NCBI GenBank assembly: GCA_003427395.1
Contig: BFEA01000046.1
Span: 2,954,581 to 2,978,423 of the forward strand
Reading direction: 5' to 3'
DNA from: Chara braunii
Lineage: Eukaryota; Streptophyta; Charophyceae; Charales; Characeae
Length of the DNA stretch: 23,843 bases
The position numbers were made by a program, and so were the translations under genes. The notes beneath the pieces were generated by a model that saw only the letters and a program-made list of their open reading frames with translations, made no database searches and was not told where the DNA came from. This document shows positions 8,911 to 18,690 of the stretch, piece after piece. The stretch's first letter is position 1; every line of letters starts with the position of its first letter.

Positions 8911-9723
8911 TCAGAAGTCCCAATCCTCTACCTCGTCATCATCCCCGTCATCACTGAAATCATCCTCCTTGTCAAAGAACAAGTCCTTCAGTCCTTCTAG
9001 GAAGGTCTCTCCTACAGCCACATTCCGATAAATTATCCGCCAGTACACTGGGCTAGGGACAAAGACGTCATCCGCGCTAAGGAGGTTCAATATATCCCCT
9101 AATTCCTCCGCCCATTTCCCTCCGAACGGCCTCATTTCTACCGACAGTCTAAAAAAGTTCTGTCGGGTGCACTGGTACAACCTCAAGTTCGTCATTGACT
9201 GACATATTTGTTCCAACCTGCCCCTCGTCCCAAAGACCGCATCCACCAGAAATGGGGGTAGCATGCATCTCATCTCCCTAAGAGGTCGTCTCACATTCCC
9301 TCTATCCCCAAGCTCCACTCGCACCTCCACTTTGTCCATTTCCATTTCCGCCCCCTGACACGCTGCTCATACCACTTCTCGTTCTGCTTGTCTAAACAAT
9401 GAGTCCAGCACCGTTCCCAGTACTAATTCTATTACCATTGCATTTTCCCTTTCCTGGGACAAGTAGACCCACCCCCGGGTTTCCACCGTTCCCCGAAATT
9501 TCAAGTCCATCAAGCTCGGCGACAGTCTCGTCAGGCTGACCTTAGTCCAAATCGTCTCTATCCAGAGGAACTCGTCCTTTTCGTCCAGCATCACAATTTG
9601 ATAGGCTGGTTCCAGGTCTGTCCACGTTCCTTCTTCGGGGAGGACGACGGATACCCCGCCCCTTACATCTACTGGCATTTCCGGACCACTAGAATAGACT
9701 GGAAACGACAACCACCGAGTCAT
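8911..9723 (-). pseudogene. tandem paralogue unit A, one in-frame TGA
   Basis: First copy in reading order, 271 codons from the ATG at 9723 to the stop at 8911, all in one frame. It is interrupted only by a TGA at 9369-9367, codon 119. Blocks: GGVSVVLP (22-29), FLWIETIW (52-59), GWVYLS (84-89), a hydrophobic LVLGTVLDSLF segment, LPPFLVD (about 155-161), MRPF, and IIYRNVAVGETF (about 230-241). It ends in an acidic tail (DDFSDDGDDDEVED) missing from the other copies. At codon 119 the aligned residue is Arg in unit D and Gln in B and C. The gap to unit B is only 50 bp, so the units are packed like a recent tandem duplication rather than separate loci. No known domain was recognised. Confidence 0.78.
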
Positions 9724-10939
9724 CTTGTTCTCCCGGTCCCGGTCCCTGCTTTAAGGAGACAGCACCACACGGCCCTTCCGGTCAGGCTAGTCCCCCCTTA
9801 ACTCTAGATGAGCATTATTTCAGACCCCTCATCCGGGTCTCCCTAATTTTCCCTGCCCATTTCCCGAGCACCATCGTCCCCATTATACTCCCGATTGGTC
9901 ATCCCCAGCTGACGTTCCTTCTATTGGTTCCCTTTCCTTCCGAATCCTATCCTGGCTCCTTTCCATCTTTTCTCACTCGTGCGGACTTAGAAGGGGGCGG
10001 GAATAGGCTTAGAAAGCTTGGTCCCATCCCAACAATCTCAAGCAACTTTACAGAGGGGGGCACAAAAGAAAAAAATTCAGGCAATCCTCGCACGCAGGCC
10101 AGTCATCTCCTCACTGACCTTTTTCCCCAAAGTGGTCTCTCCACTGTTACTATCGGCAAAGTTTTATCCCGTACCTCAAGCACAGCTCACCCGTCACGAG
10201 CGCGGTACCCAGGCTTTGGCAAGGCGTTAACCCTTTCCTTGTACCCAGAATACCCCATTCCGTTTTGCCGCTCTTACACATCCATACCGACACCGAGGGT
10301 TACCCCGTGTGCCTAAATACAGGAACAAAAGTCAGTCGTCCGGGCATTCACTTCCATCGGTCCGACAAGAATCATCCTTTCCGAAACCATGCTACGGTAA
10401 GCTACTAATCGTCTCCGAGGCTCCGTCTTTGTCCGCATGCAGTGGTACTCCCCCCCGCCAGCGAACAGGCTAAGCCTCGCCTAAGGAGACGTTTCGCACA
10501 CCGTCCGGCAGATCATCGAGCCAAGCTCGTCACCGCTCGAACGGGAATGCTAGTAATCAACCGGTATGACAAACTTTCATCCGACAGCTCGGTGGCCTGA
10601 CCTCCACACACGAACACACGGCAGCCTACAAAAAGAGAGCGATGTTTCGCAACCCGCACCGGTCGGTGCAGACCAATCCTTTCCTTCCGAAAGGCAGGAC
10701 GCTCAAATCCCCATCATGCAAACACAAGTCTCAAGTGGGACACACATAGTATAAGTGTCTTTCCCTTTAGTGCTCCCTGCGCTTCCTACCCATATCTCAC
10801 AACTTTTCTCTCATGATAATGTGTGTCACTCCCCTTACCTCCATACACAGTGGTTGGTTCCTTTTCGTGAACATCTTCAAGGGTGAGCTAGTTTTCCTTG
10901 GAGTCTGGCAACTCCCTTCATTCCCTTATCTTCCTTTGT
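9724..10939. other. unassigned region upstream of the tandem array
   Basis: I found no fifth paralogue, transposon domain or RNA gene here on either strand. Open frames up to 130 codons exist on the plus strand (for example 9924-10316), but their translations are Pro/Ser/Thr-rich without conserved texture and overlap stop-rich alternatives. The proximal part (9724-9900) would hold any promoter of the minus-strand array; nothing convincing is seen. Confidence 0.4.
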
Positions 10940-11290
10940 CTATCCGTTCATAGGGCGGGATTGTTCCTTCTCGATTACCATTTTGTTCATATGAGGTTCC
11001 TTCAAACATTTCAAGTGCAAGTGTAAGGAGCCTGCTGGGCTCCGAAGAAGAGAGAAGAAGGCACCTATGTCGGTCGGATCACTCCATCGCGGGATTTTCA
11101 TTGGAACCCGGCCTAGGCCGAGCACCAACCGCCTGCCAGGTAACCGGAGCCCTTCTTTCACACGAAGAGGAAGGGTCGACCTGCGGCTTGCCCAAGGCTT
11201 CCCCGGACTGACGAACATCAGCCCGAAAGAAGGAGGACTAGAGTCACCTCCCAAGGAGACGGTAAATCAAGTGTGCAGCATGCATGTTAT
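10940..11290. other. GC-balanced segment of different texture
   Basis: This stretch lacks the C/T bias of its surroundings and has an organelle-like texture, with many short GGAACC, GGTCGG and GAAGAAGG words. A 104-codon open frame runs on the minus strand (11254-10940), but I recognise no protein. A nuclear insertion of organellar DNA is one reading, only an impression from composition. Confidence 0.2.
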
Positions 11291-12530
11291 TCTTCCAGGC
11301 CTGGCCTTGCCATGCGCCCAGCCGCCCTCAAATCTGATTCTCTCAAGGGAATAGAGCATACACAAGTCCTCGTTACTTATCTTAGTGTTGTGTTCGCATT
11401 CATGCGTCGGGCGCCCCCCTCGAGATCGTATGGGTCAGTCTAACCCATACCCGGCACCTCCACCATTTTTGTAGCAGCCGTACCCTGAAGAACTTTCGAG
11501 CTTGGGTCGACCCCATTGCGGGTCCTATTTGGCTCGACCCGCCTACGCTCAAGCTCAGGGCGCGGGTCGTTCGTCCCAGAGGCACCCCCACCTAGTGCTA
11601 TGAGATGGATGGGGATGGACCTTTTGCGAGAGGGCTTTACATTGGGGGATGTAGCTCCGCTCTCGCGTTAGATGGTAGCTCTTTGGTCACTCGTGGCATT
11701 TTCTCGATTCACTTAAGTGTGGTCAGACAATTGCTCCTTCCAATACACAAGCAGTCTAGGGAATTCGTTGAGAATTCGTCTTCTTTCGTGTGTAGGCCAA
11801 GCGTCATCCATTGGGTCACACACCTTTTCACTAAGCCTGGCAATCTCTATAGCGTCATCAGGGTGCGGCCGCGTTGTCCATGCCCCTAACCGCTATATTT
11901 TTTGCTTGAAAATCATCCTATTCGCATATCCATTGTCGCCTTTGGTCTTTTCGGGCTTTCGTACTGCACACAAAAGAGCCATGCCATCCATTCATCATGC
12001 GAAGTTGCACTCTGTCGTCGGTCCTTTATCCAAGCATTCAACCATCAAGCCCCCACCTACGTTTCATAGTTTATGCTAGGTCCATGTCCTTCCCTTATCT
12101 TGTCCACATTTCGTGGGTCCAGTCTTGCTCAATCCATCCTAGGCTACTCACCTGGGTCAGGCCACACAAGCAAAGACCAAGTACAATCCTCATTGGGGGT
12201 CAACACATCGCCCCTCCCGCAAGCTTAAGTTCCCTTCTCTTCCAATGACCCTTTTGGTTCTCTTTCTCTCCCTTCAAGCAAGTCATGCCTTCTCCTTAAT
12301 CATGCAGTCTGGGAAAACGGTTGAGTCAAACTGACCTGGTCTCAAGCCTTAACTCTTTCAGCCTTTTCAAAAGATCTCGCATTTCCAAGTTTCCACAAAG
12401 GTCCCGTTCCTTTCCTTCTTGGTGGCACAAGGGACCGACAACCCTCCCCTTGCCCTCTTTCTCCACCAAGTGAGGATCGAGTTCGTTTACCGTTCGTTCC
12501 CTGGCAATATAACAAGTGAGGGAAGGTTAG
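11291..12530. other. unassigned region with nested palindromes near 11428-11556
   Basis: No supported gene. The one clear structure is a run of perfect inverted repeats. An 8-bp stem lies at 11428-11435/11443-11450 (GTATGGGT/ACCCATAC). A 7-bp outer stem lies at 11498-11504/11550-11556 (GAGCTTG/CAAGCTC), enclosing a 7-bp stem at 11518-11524/11536-11542 (GCGGGTC/GACCCGC). The rest is C/T-rich without recognisable motifs. Confidence 0.4.
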
Positions 12531-12592
12531 TCACGTGCCAAGAAGTGAGAGGAAGAGGGAGAAGGGGGTGAAGGCCAGGGGTCTAGAAGGGA

Positions 12593-12599
<7 letters not shown>

Positions 12600-12659
<60 letters not shown>

Positions 12660-12685
12660 AGGGAGAGGGTGAAGGAGAATGAAGG

Positions 12686-12753
<68 letters not shown>

Positions 12754-12898
12754 NNNNNNNNNNNNNNNNNNNNNNNNNNNNNNNNNNNNNNNNNNNNNNN
12801 NNNNNNNNNNNNNNNNNNNNNNNNNNNNNNNNNNNNNNNNNNNNNNNNNNNNNNNNNNNNNNNNNNNNNNNNNNNNNNNNNNNNNNNNNNNNNNNNNN

Positions 12899-12965
<67 letters not shown>
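12600..12965. repeat. (GA)n microsatellite containing the assembly gap
   Basis: Long pure GA runs at about 12600-12654, 12690-12753 and 12899-12965, separated by a short GA-rich non-repeat (12655-12689) and by the N run. The true length is unknown because the assembly breaks inside it. Arg-Glu or Ser-Leu repeat frames through it are composition artefacts. Confidence 0.95.
12754..12898. other. assembly gap, 145 N
   Basis: A run of N lies wholly inside the GA microsatellite. Both edges are pure GA, so the gap probably reflects repeat length the assembly could not resolve. A further single N sits at 13558 inside the minisatellite, where one unit is visibly shortened. Confidence 0.98.
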
Positions 12966-12966
<1 letters not shown>

Positions 12967-13072
12967 AAAGTCCCCTATCCTAATCAACCCTACCCCGTTG
13001 CCCATTCTACTGGCCGACCTAGGTCCCTCGTGCACCTTGGAGCCCTCCTTTGCCTACGACCCTTGGGTGGTG

Positions 13073-14043
13073 GAAGGAGATGGTGGAGAAGAAGGTGCAA
13101 GGTGACCGGCTATGGTGGATGGGTGTAGGTGAAGGTAGATGAAGAAGGTGCCAGGTGGTTGGCTATGGTGGACGGGTGTAGGTGAAGGTGGAGGAAGAAG
13201 ACGCAAGGTGGTCGACTATGGTGGACGGGTGTAGGTGAAGGTGGAGGAAGAAGGTGCAAGGTGGTCGGCTATGGTGGATGGGTGTAGGTGAAGGTGGAGG
13301 GAGAAGGTGTAAGATGGTCGGCTATGGTGGGTGGGTGTAGGTGAAGGTGGAGGAAGAACGTGCAATGTGGTTGGCTATGGTGGACGGGCGTAGGTGATGG
13401 AGGGGGACAGAGGTGGAAGGTGACCGGCTATGGTGGATGGGTGAAGGAGATGGTGGAGGAGAAAGGTGCAAGGTGGTTGGCTATGGTGGATGGGTGTAGG
13501 TGAAGGTGGAGGAGGAAGGTGCAAGGTGGTTGGCTATGGTGGACGGGTGTGGGTGAANAAGGTGGTTGGCTATGGTGGATGGGTGTAGGTGAAGGTGGAG
13601 GAGGAAGGTGCAAGGTGGTTGGCTATGGTGGACGGGTGTGGGTGAAGGTGGAGGAAGAAGGTGCAAGGTGTTTGGCTATGGTGAACGGGTGTGGGTGAAG
13701 GAGGAGGACGGAGGTGGAAGGTGACCGGCTATGGTGGATGGGTGAAGGAGATGGTGGAGGAGGAAGCTGCAAGGTGGTTGGCTATGGTGGACGGGTGTCG
13801 GTGAAAGTGGAGGAGGAAGGTGCAAGGTGGTCGGTTATGGCAGACGGCGTAGGCGAAGGTGGAGGAAGAAGGTGCAAGGTGATTGGCTATGGTGGATGGG
13901 TGTAGGTGAAGGTGGAGGAGGAAGGTGCAAGGTGGTTGGCTATGGTGGACGGGTGTGGGTGAAGGAGGAGGACGGAGGTGGAAGGTGACCGGCTATGGTG
14001 GATGGGTGACGGAGATGGTGGAAGAGGAAGGTGCAAGGCGGTC
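13073..14043 (+). repeat. 53-bp minisatellite, direct array
   Basis: About 18 tandem copies of the unit GGTGCAAGGTGG / TCGGCTATGGTGGACGGG / TGTAGGTGAAGGTGGAGGAAGAA, the reverse complement of the array at 1-419. Variants with GGAGATGGTGGAGGAG and GGTGACCGGC recur near 13075, 13430, 13740 and 13985, about 310 bp apart for the first three, suggesting higher-order units. The G-rich strand here is the C-rich strand of the left array. A single N at 13558 marks a collapsed unit. Confidence 0.93.
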
Positions 14044-14589
14044 TTGGCCCCGTGTCGTCTCCTAACCCAAGTGTCAGGGTCCGTCGTCCGCTGTATTCCC
14101 TAGCCCTGGAGGCAAAACACGATTCCACAACACACAATCTACAGCTCATATGAAGAAAACACAGATTTGCAGCAGATATAGCTGGCTGAGAAATCGCAGC
14201 ATCCGCAGATTTGCAGATTACGGTAACTTACCGTTTTCGCTGTTTTTTTGCCGAAGGTGAAAAATCGGGATGCACAGGCCTGTGTTTCCTGCCCCAAACG
14301 ACATCAGAATCACTCCAAATTTGATGGGCTATCTCAGTATGTCACAGGAAAGGCCTCTGCAAACTTTTGAGGGAATCCGATGCCGTTTGGGCGCAGTTGC
14401 CTGTTTCGGGCGCCGTCCGCGTTCGAATAGAACACGGGGGGGGGGGGGAAATCATGCGGTATCTAGTCTAGAGCCCGAAGAGAAACTCAGCGATTTACCA
14501 AGGAGTGGAAAAACAGACAATGCACACATTCTATACTACCAGATCACTAGATTACACCAAGATTGGACCAACAGTTTACTCCCGGGTGA
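14044..14589. other. unique spacer with G13 run
   Basis: Sequence between the minisatellite and the satellite. It contains a run of 13 G (14436-14448), likely to be length-variable, and short direct repeats of GCAGATTTGCAG near 14170 and 14207. No reading frame with conserved texture was recognised. The last part (from about 14515) already resembles a diverged satellite unit (AGGAGTGGAAAAACAGACAA, ACTAGATTACACCAAGATTG). Confidence 0.45.
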
Positions 14590-16546
14590 AGAATCAAGCG
14601 AAACATGGAGAGAGAGAGGGAAAAACACACTCTTGAGCTCACACACACAAGGGGGAAAGTTGCGCTTCACATAGGAGTGGAAAAAACAGACAACACAAGC
14701 ACTCTACACTACTCAAATCACTAGATTACACCAAGATTGAAGTTGCGATTCCAAGTGAAGAAACAAGTGAAACATAGAGGGTGGGAGAGAAAAACACAAA
14801 TTTGAGCTCACACACACAAGAGAGAAAGTTGCGACTCACATGGAAGTGGAAGAATGGACAAAACAATTACTCTACACCGCTCAAACACTAGATTACACCA
14901 AGATTGAAGTTGTCATTCACACCCAAGTGAAGAAACAAGTGAAACATGGAGAGAGGGAGAGAAGAACACACATTTAAGCTCCCACACACAAGAGGGAAAG
15001 TTGCGATTCCCATGGGAGTGGAAGAATGGACAAAACAAGCACTCTGCACTACTCAAACACTACACTACACCAAGATTGAAGTTGCGATTCACACCCAAGT
15101 GAAGAAACAAGTGAAATATAGAGAGAGGGAGAGAAAAATACACATTCGAGGGGTTGCGCTTGACATAAGAGTGGAAAAACAGACAACACAAGCACTCTAC
15201 ACTACTCAAATCACTAGATTACACCAAGATTGAAGTTGCGATTCACTCCCAAGTGAAGAAACAAGGGAAACATGGAGGGAGAGAGAAAAAAACATAAATT
15301 TGAGCTCACACACACAAGGGGGACGGTTGCGATTCAGATGGAAGTGGAAGAATGGACAAAACAAACACTCTACACTACTCAAACACTAGATTACACCAAA
15401 ATTGAAGTTGCGATTCACACCCAAGTGAAGAAACAAGTGAAACATGGAGAGAGGGAGAGAAGAACACACATTTGAGCTCACACACACAAAAGGGAAAATT
15501 GCGATTCACATGGGAGTGGAAGAATGGACAAAACAAGCACTCTACACTACTCAAACACTAGATTACACAAAGATTGAAGTTACGATTCACACCCAAGTGA
15601 AGAAACAAGTGAAACATAGAGAGAGGGAGACAAAAACACACATTTGAGTTCACACACACAAGGGGGAAAGTTGCGATTCACATGAGAGTAGAAGAATGGA
15701 CAAAACAAGCACTCTACACTACTCAAACACTAAACTACATGAAGATTGAAGTTGCGATTCACACCCAAGTGAAAAAACAAGTGAAACATGGAGAGAGGGA
15801 GAGAAAAACACACATTTGAGCTCACACACACAAGGGGGAAAGTTGCGATTCGCATGGGAGTGGAAGAATTGACTAAACAAGCACTCTATACTACTCAAAC
15901 ACTAGACTACACCAAAATTGAAGTTGTGATTCTCACCCAAGTGAAGAAACAAGTGAAACATTGAAAGAGGGAGAAAAAAACACACATTTGAGCTCACACA
16001 CACAATGAGGAAAGTTGCGATTCACATGGGAGTGGAAGAATGGACAAAAAAAACACTCTACACTACTCAAACACTAGATTACACTATAGATTGAAGTTGC
16101 GATTCACACCCAAGTGAAGAAATAAGTGAAACATAGAGAGAGAAGAAAAAAAAAAACACATTTGAGCTCACACACACAAGGGGGAAAGTTGCGATTCTCA
16201 TGGGAGTGGTAGAATGGACAAAACAAGCACTCTGCACTACTCAAACACTAGACTACACCGAGATTGAAGTTGCGATTCACACCCAAGTGAAGAAACAAGT
16301 GAAACATAGAGAGAGGGAGATAAAAACACACATTTGAGCTCACACACACAAGGGGGAAAGTTGCGATTCACATGGGAGTGGAAGAATGGACAAAACAAGC
16401 ACTCTACACTACTCAAACACTAGATTACACCAAGATTGAAGTTACGATTCACCCAAGTGAAGAAACAAGTGAAACATGGAGAGAGGGAAAGAAAAACACA
16501 CATTTGAGCTCACACACATAAGGAGGAAAGTTGCGATTTACACTAG
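14590..16546 (+). repeat. ~172-bp satellite, ~11.5 copies, dimeric unit
   Basis: Tandem units start with GAAACAT(G/A)GAGAGAGGGAGA at about 14602, 14769, 14940, 15112, 15267, 15438, 15610, 15782, 15954, 16128, 16300 and 16470, giving a period near 172 bp. Each unit holds TTGCGATTCACA twice, 81 and 91 bp apart (for example 15671, 15752, 15843), followed each time by related AGTGGAAGAA/AGTGAAGAA text. The unit is therefore an old dimer of ~86-bp monomers. One unit (15112-15267) is shorter. Short open frames such as 14946-15233 read the repeat and shift frame every unit, so they are not genes. Confidence 0.95.
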
Positions 16547-16597
16547 AGTGAAGATTGAGAGTAACCAAGCACTAATCAACACAAAAACATCAAGATA

Positions 16598-16840
16598 ATG
16601 AATGAGAAGAAAAAGAAAAAAAAGAGGTGGAAGAGGAAGGGGGAGAGGAAGAGGAGGGAGAGGAAGGAGAGGAGGAGGAGGAGGAAGATGAAGAAGGAGA
16701 AGAGGGAGAGAAAGAAGAAGAAGAAGAAGGAAAAGAAGGGGAAGAAGAAGAAGAAGAAGAAGAAGAAGAAGAAGAAGAAAAGGTAGAAGAAGAAGAAGAA
16801 AAAGAAGAAGAAGAAGAAGATAAAGGAGAAGAAGGTGGTT
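16598..16840 (+). repeat. purine-only GAA/GGA low-complexity tract
   Basis: About 240 bases nearly devoid of pyrimidines on the plus strand, grading from mixed GGA/AAG into almost pure (GAA)n at 16740-16820. It encodes poly-Glu or poly-Lys in different frames and Phe/Leu runs on the other strand, so the long open frames over it carry no evidence of coding. It directly follows the last degraded satellite unit. Confidence 0.92.
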
Positions 16841-17469
16841 CTCTCCACTCACCTCTTCTTGGTCTTAGAGTTGATATCCCAACCTTTGACGAAGCTTCTC
16901 CTTACTTAGCTATGACTTTCTTCTTCTCCAAGCCTTTCTCCTTCCTCCTCTCTCCTTCCCCCGAGTTGCTACAAGCTCCTACCACTATGGTTATGAAGTC
17001 CTCCCCTCTAGGAGGGTTAATGAGACCCCTTCTAGCCTTGCCTTCTTCCACACTAGCCTGGGAGCTATGGCGGATCACCTCCCTCCTCTACCACTAGCAT
17101 GTAGAGTCCTTCCCACTAACTCACTATCACCTCTAAGCTCCCACACTGGCAGGGGTTCACCTCACTTCACTCCAAGTGAGTGTAGTGCTCTCATGGGCAC
17201 AATTGAGCAGCATGGGTACTCATGCAAATGGGAGTGTGGCGGACTGAATTCTCAGCTTATGTAGGCTGGGAACAGAAGTTCGGTCAGCCCATGGGCCTCT
17301 CCATGTGCCCCATAGTGAACCGAGGTACCCCTATGACCAATTTTCACCAGTAGATCTCTCCGGGGGCACCTGGGTCTTCTTTTGGCGAGGTTCATGCAGT
17401 TCGAGTGCTTGGTACTTACTCGGACTGCCCCTTGGGCCTTTTTCCAGCCTCGCACCACTTGGAAAATAC
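16841..17469. other. flank of the purine tract, no supported gene
   Basis: C/T-rich unique sequence. The plus-strand open frame that runs out of the poly-Glu tract ends at 17097 and shows no conserved texture. A moderately long minus-strand frame lies at 17458-17252. Nothing recognisable as transposon or host protein. Confidence 0.4.
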
Positions 17470-17993
17470 TGCCCCCTTGAGTCCAAGGTCCAAGGGGTAG
17501 CCTACTTGAGAGAAAAATACCTAATGGTCTTTTTTCTCAATTTTTTCAAGTTTCGGCCTCCCTTGGGTAGGTCGGAGCATTTTTCCATGTGGCGGCACAT
17601 TTTCAGCCTTGGATCAGGCTGAGATCCAAGGCCACCATTATTCCGAGCTACCCCATGGTGGTCTTTGCTCCAAATTTGAGCCCCTAAGTCTGGCTCTCCT
17701 TTTGGGCCAAATGCACAATTTCGTTTTTTTTCCTCTTTTGTTTTTTTTCCATTTTGGGATGCCACCTCATTCCAGAGCTAGCCGTTTTGAGCTGGCCCAC
17801 AAAAAATGGCTGTTTTCTCTCCACCATGAGATCTGATCTCAGATCCATGACCCAAAAGAAAACCGGTCTTTTTCTTTTTGCATTTTCTCTCATTTTGTCA
17901 TTTTTAATTCAGATATTGTTGAGATATGGCCCCAAGGGCCATATCTCAGCAATCCGGACTTCCCTCCTTGGATCTAGGAGGGGTGAGGTCATC
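17470..17993. repeat. palindrome-rich leader of LTR-like region
   Basis: Three perfect inverted repeats stand out: a 10-bp stem at 17606-17615/17623-17632 (GCCTTGGATC/GATCCAAGGC), a 7-bp stem with a 2-base loop at 17830-17845 (GATCTGA/TCAGATC), and a 12-bp stem with a 3-base loop at 17921-17947 (GAGATATGGCCC/GGGCCATATCTC). Between them are T-rich tracts. No protein-coding signal was recognised. Confidence 0.6.
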
Positions 17994-18690
17994 ATTGGGA
18001 CCTGCTAGTCTCTACTGCAGCAGTCCCAATGGGCCGGTATATTTTCCTCCACCCATTTCTCCCGTTTTGTCTCATTCTCCCTCCATTTTCTTTCTTTTTT
18101 CTTTTTTTTTTCCTTTTATTTTTTTTGTGACAAGTGTCAAACTGCTGTGCACTCTCTTTCTAGGCCTTAGAACCTTATTCATGGCCAGGTTCATGGCCGG
18201 CTGTTGGTCGTTATATCTCGGATTATAATGGTGTCACCCCCAAGCTCTTAGGGGGCTTTATTTTGCCTCCTTTTGTTTGATTTTAAGCCCCCTTGGCTCC
18301 GATTTCCCTTGGCCAGCCGTTTTCTTGCATGGAGCCCCTCAGACTCTTATTTTCTTATGCCTAGCTAGTCCGAGATATCTCGGACTGCTGGACAACCCTC
18401 CCTTCACTCATTTTTCACTGTTTTCATTCCCGTTTCGCCCGTTCGAGCTCCACTAGTACTTGCACTAGTGGTGCTAATATTTTCCACCGTCGAGATTTTC
18501 GATCTCAGCGGTGCCGTTTACCTTGCACAGCCACTCCCTACATTGGCTAATGGTTTTCCCTTGGGACACCTCAAGTCCCAACCGCTTCCTCATGCTAGTT
18601 CCATTTTTCTGTCCCACCGGCGGCGCTGTCGACAAAACCCAATTTTTTGACAATTTTTATTTGGGCCCATTTGGTCCCCGGCGTCATCCC
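17994..18690. repeat. LTR-like repeat, diverged copy 1
   Basis: Collinear with 19624-20310. Shared landmarks in order: a GGGAC...GTCCCAA hairpin, CTCC...CATTTTCTTT with a T-tract, AAGTGTCAA, TTTCTAGGCC, a TTAT(T/A)TCTCGGA phrase, TTTGCCTCCTTTT, TTCCGATTT or CTCCGATTT, CATGGAGCC, a TCCGAGAT...CGGA palindrome (here the perfect 20-bp palindrome 18367-18386), CCACTAGT(A/G)CTTGCACTAGTGGTGCTAATA, a CGTC(A/G)AGAT hairpin, and TGGTCCCCGGC at the end. Identity is clearly reduced, so the copies are old. Direct copies of this kind fit two LTRs or two solo LTRs; no internal element with genes lies between them. Confidence 0.72.

Noticed and set aside
6791-9369. Genome-wide reassignment of TGA to Trp
   Set aside because: Several in-frame TGA codons align with Arg/Gln, Glu/Ile or Asp in the sister units, and TAA or TAG stops also interrupt the relics.
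9881-9900. CCAAT and TATAATG words on the minus strand upstream of the gene array
   Set aside because: They are only a few bases apart and about 160 bp from the ATG; the spacing does not fit a core promoter and such words are frequent by chance.
10540-10565. GAATGCTAGTAATC resembling the 3' part of 16S-like rRNA
   Set aside because: The match is about 14 bases and neither flank resembles rRNA; treated as chance.
12531-13128. Long frames of Ser-Leu or Arg-Glu repeats
   Set aside because: They are translations of the GA microsatellite and run straight through the N gap.
14946-15647. Repeated 67-95-codon frames with shared sequence
   Set aside because: They read the 172-bp satellite, shift frame at each unit, and differ only as the satellite units do.
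14590-16546. CRISPR-like array
   Set aside because: There are no distinct spacers between short repeats; the whole ~172-bp unit is repeated, which is a satellite.
16627-17097. 156-codon plus-strand frame starting with poly-Glu
   Set aside because: It is opened by the purine-only tract; the part after the tract has no conserved texture and other frames are equally open.
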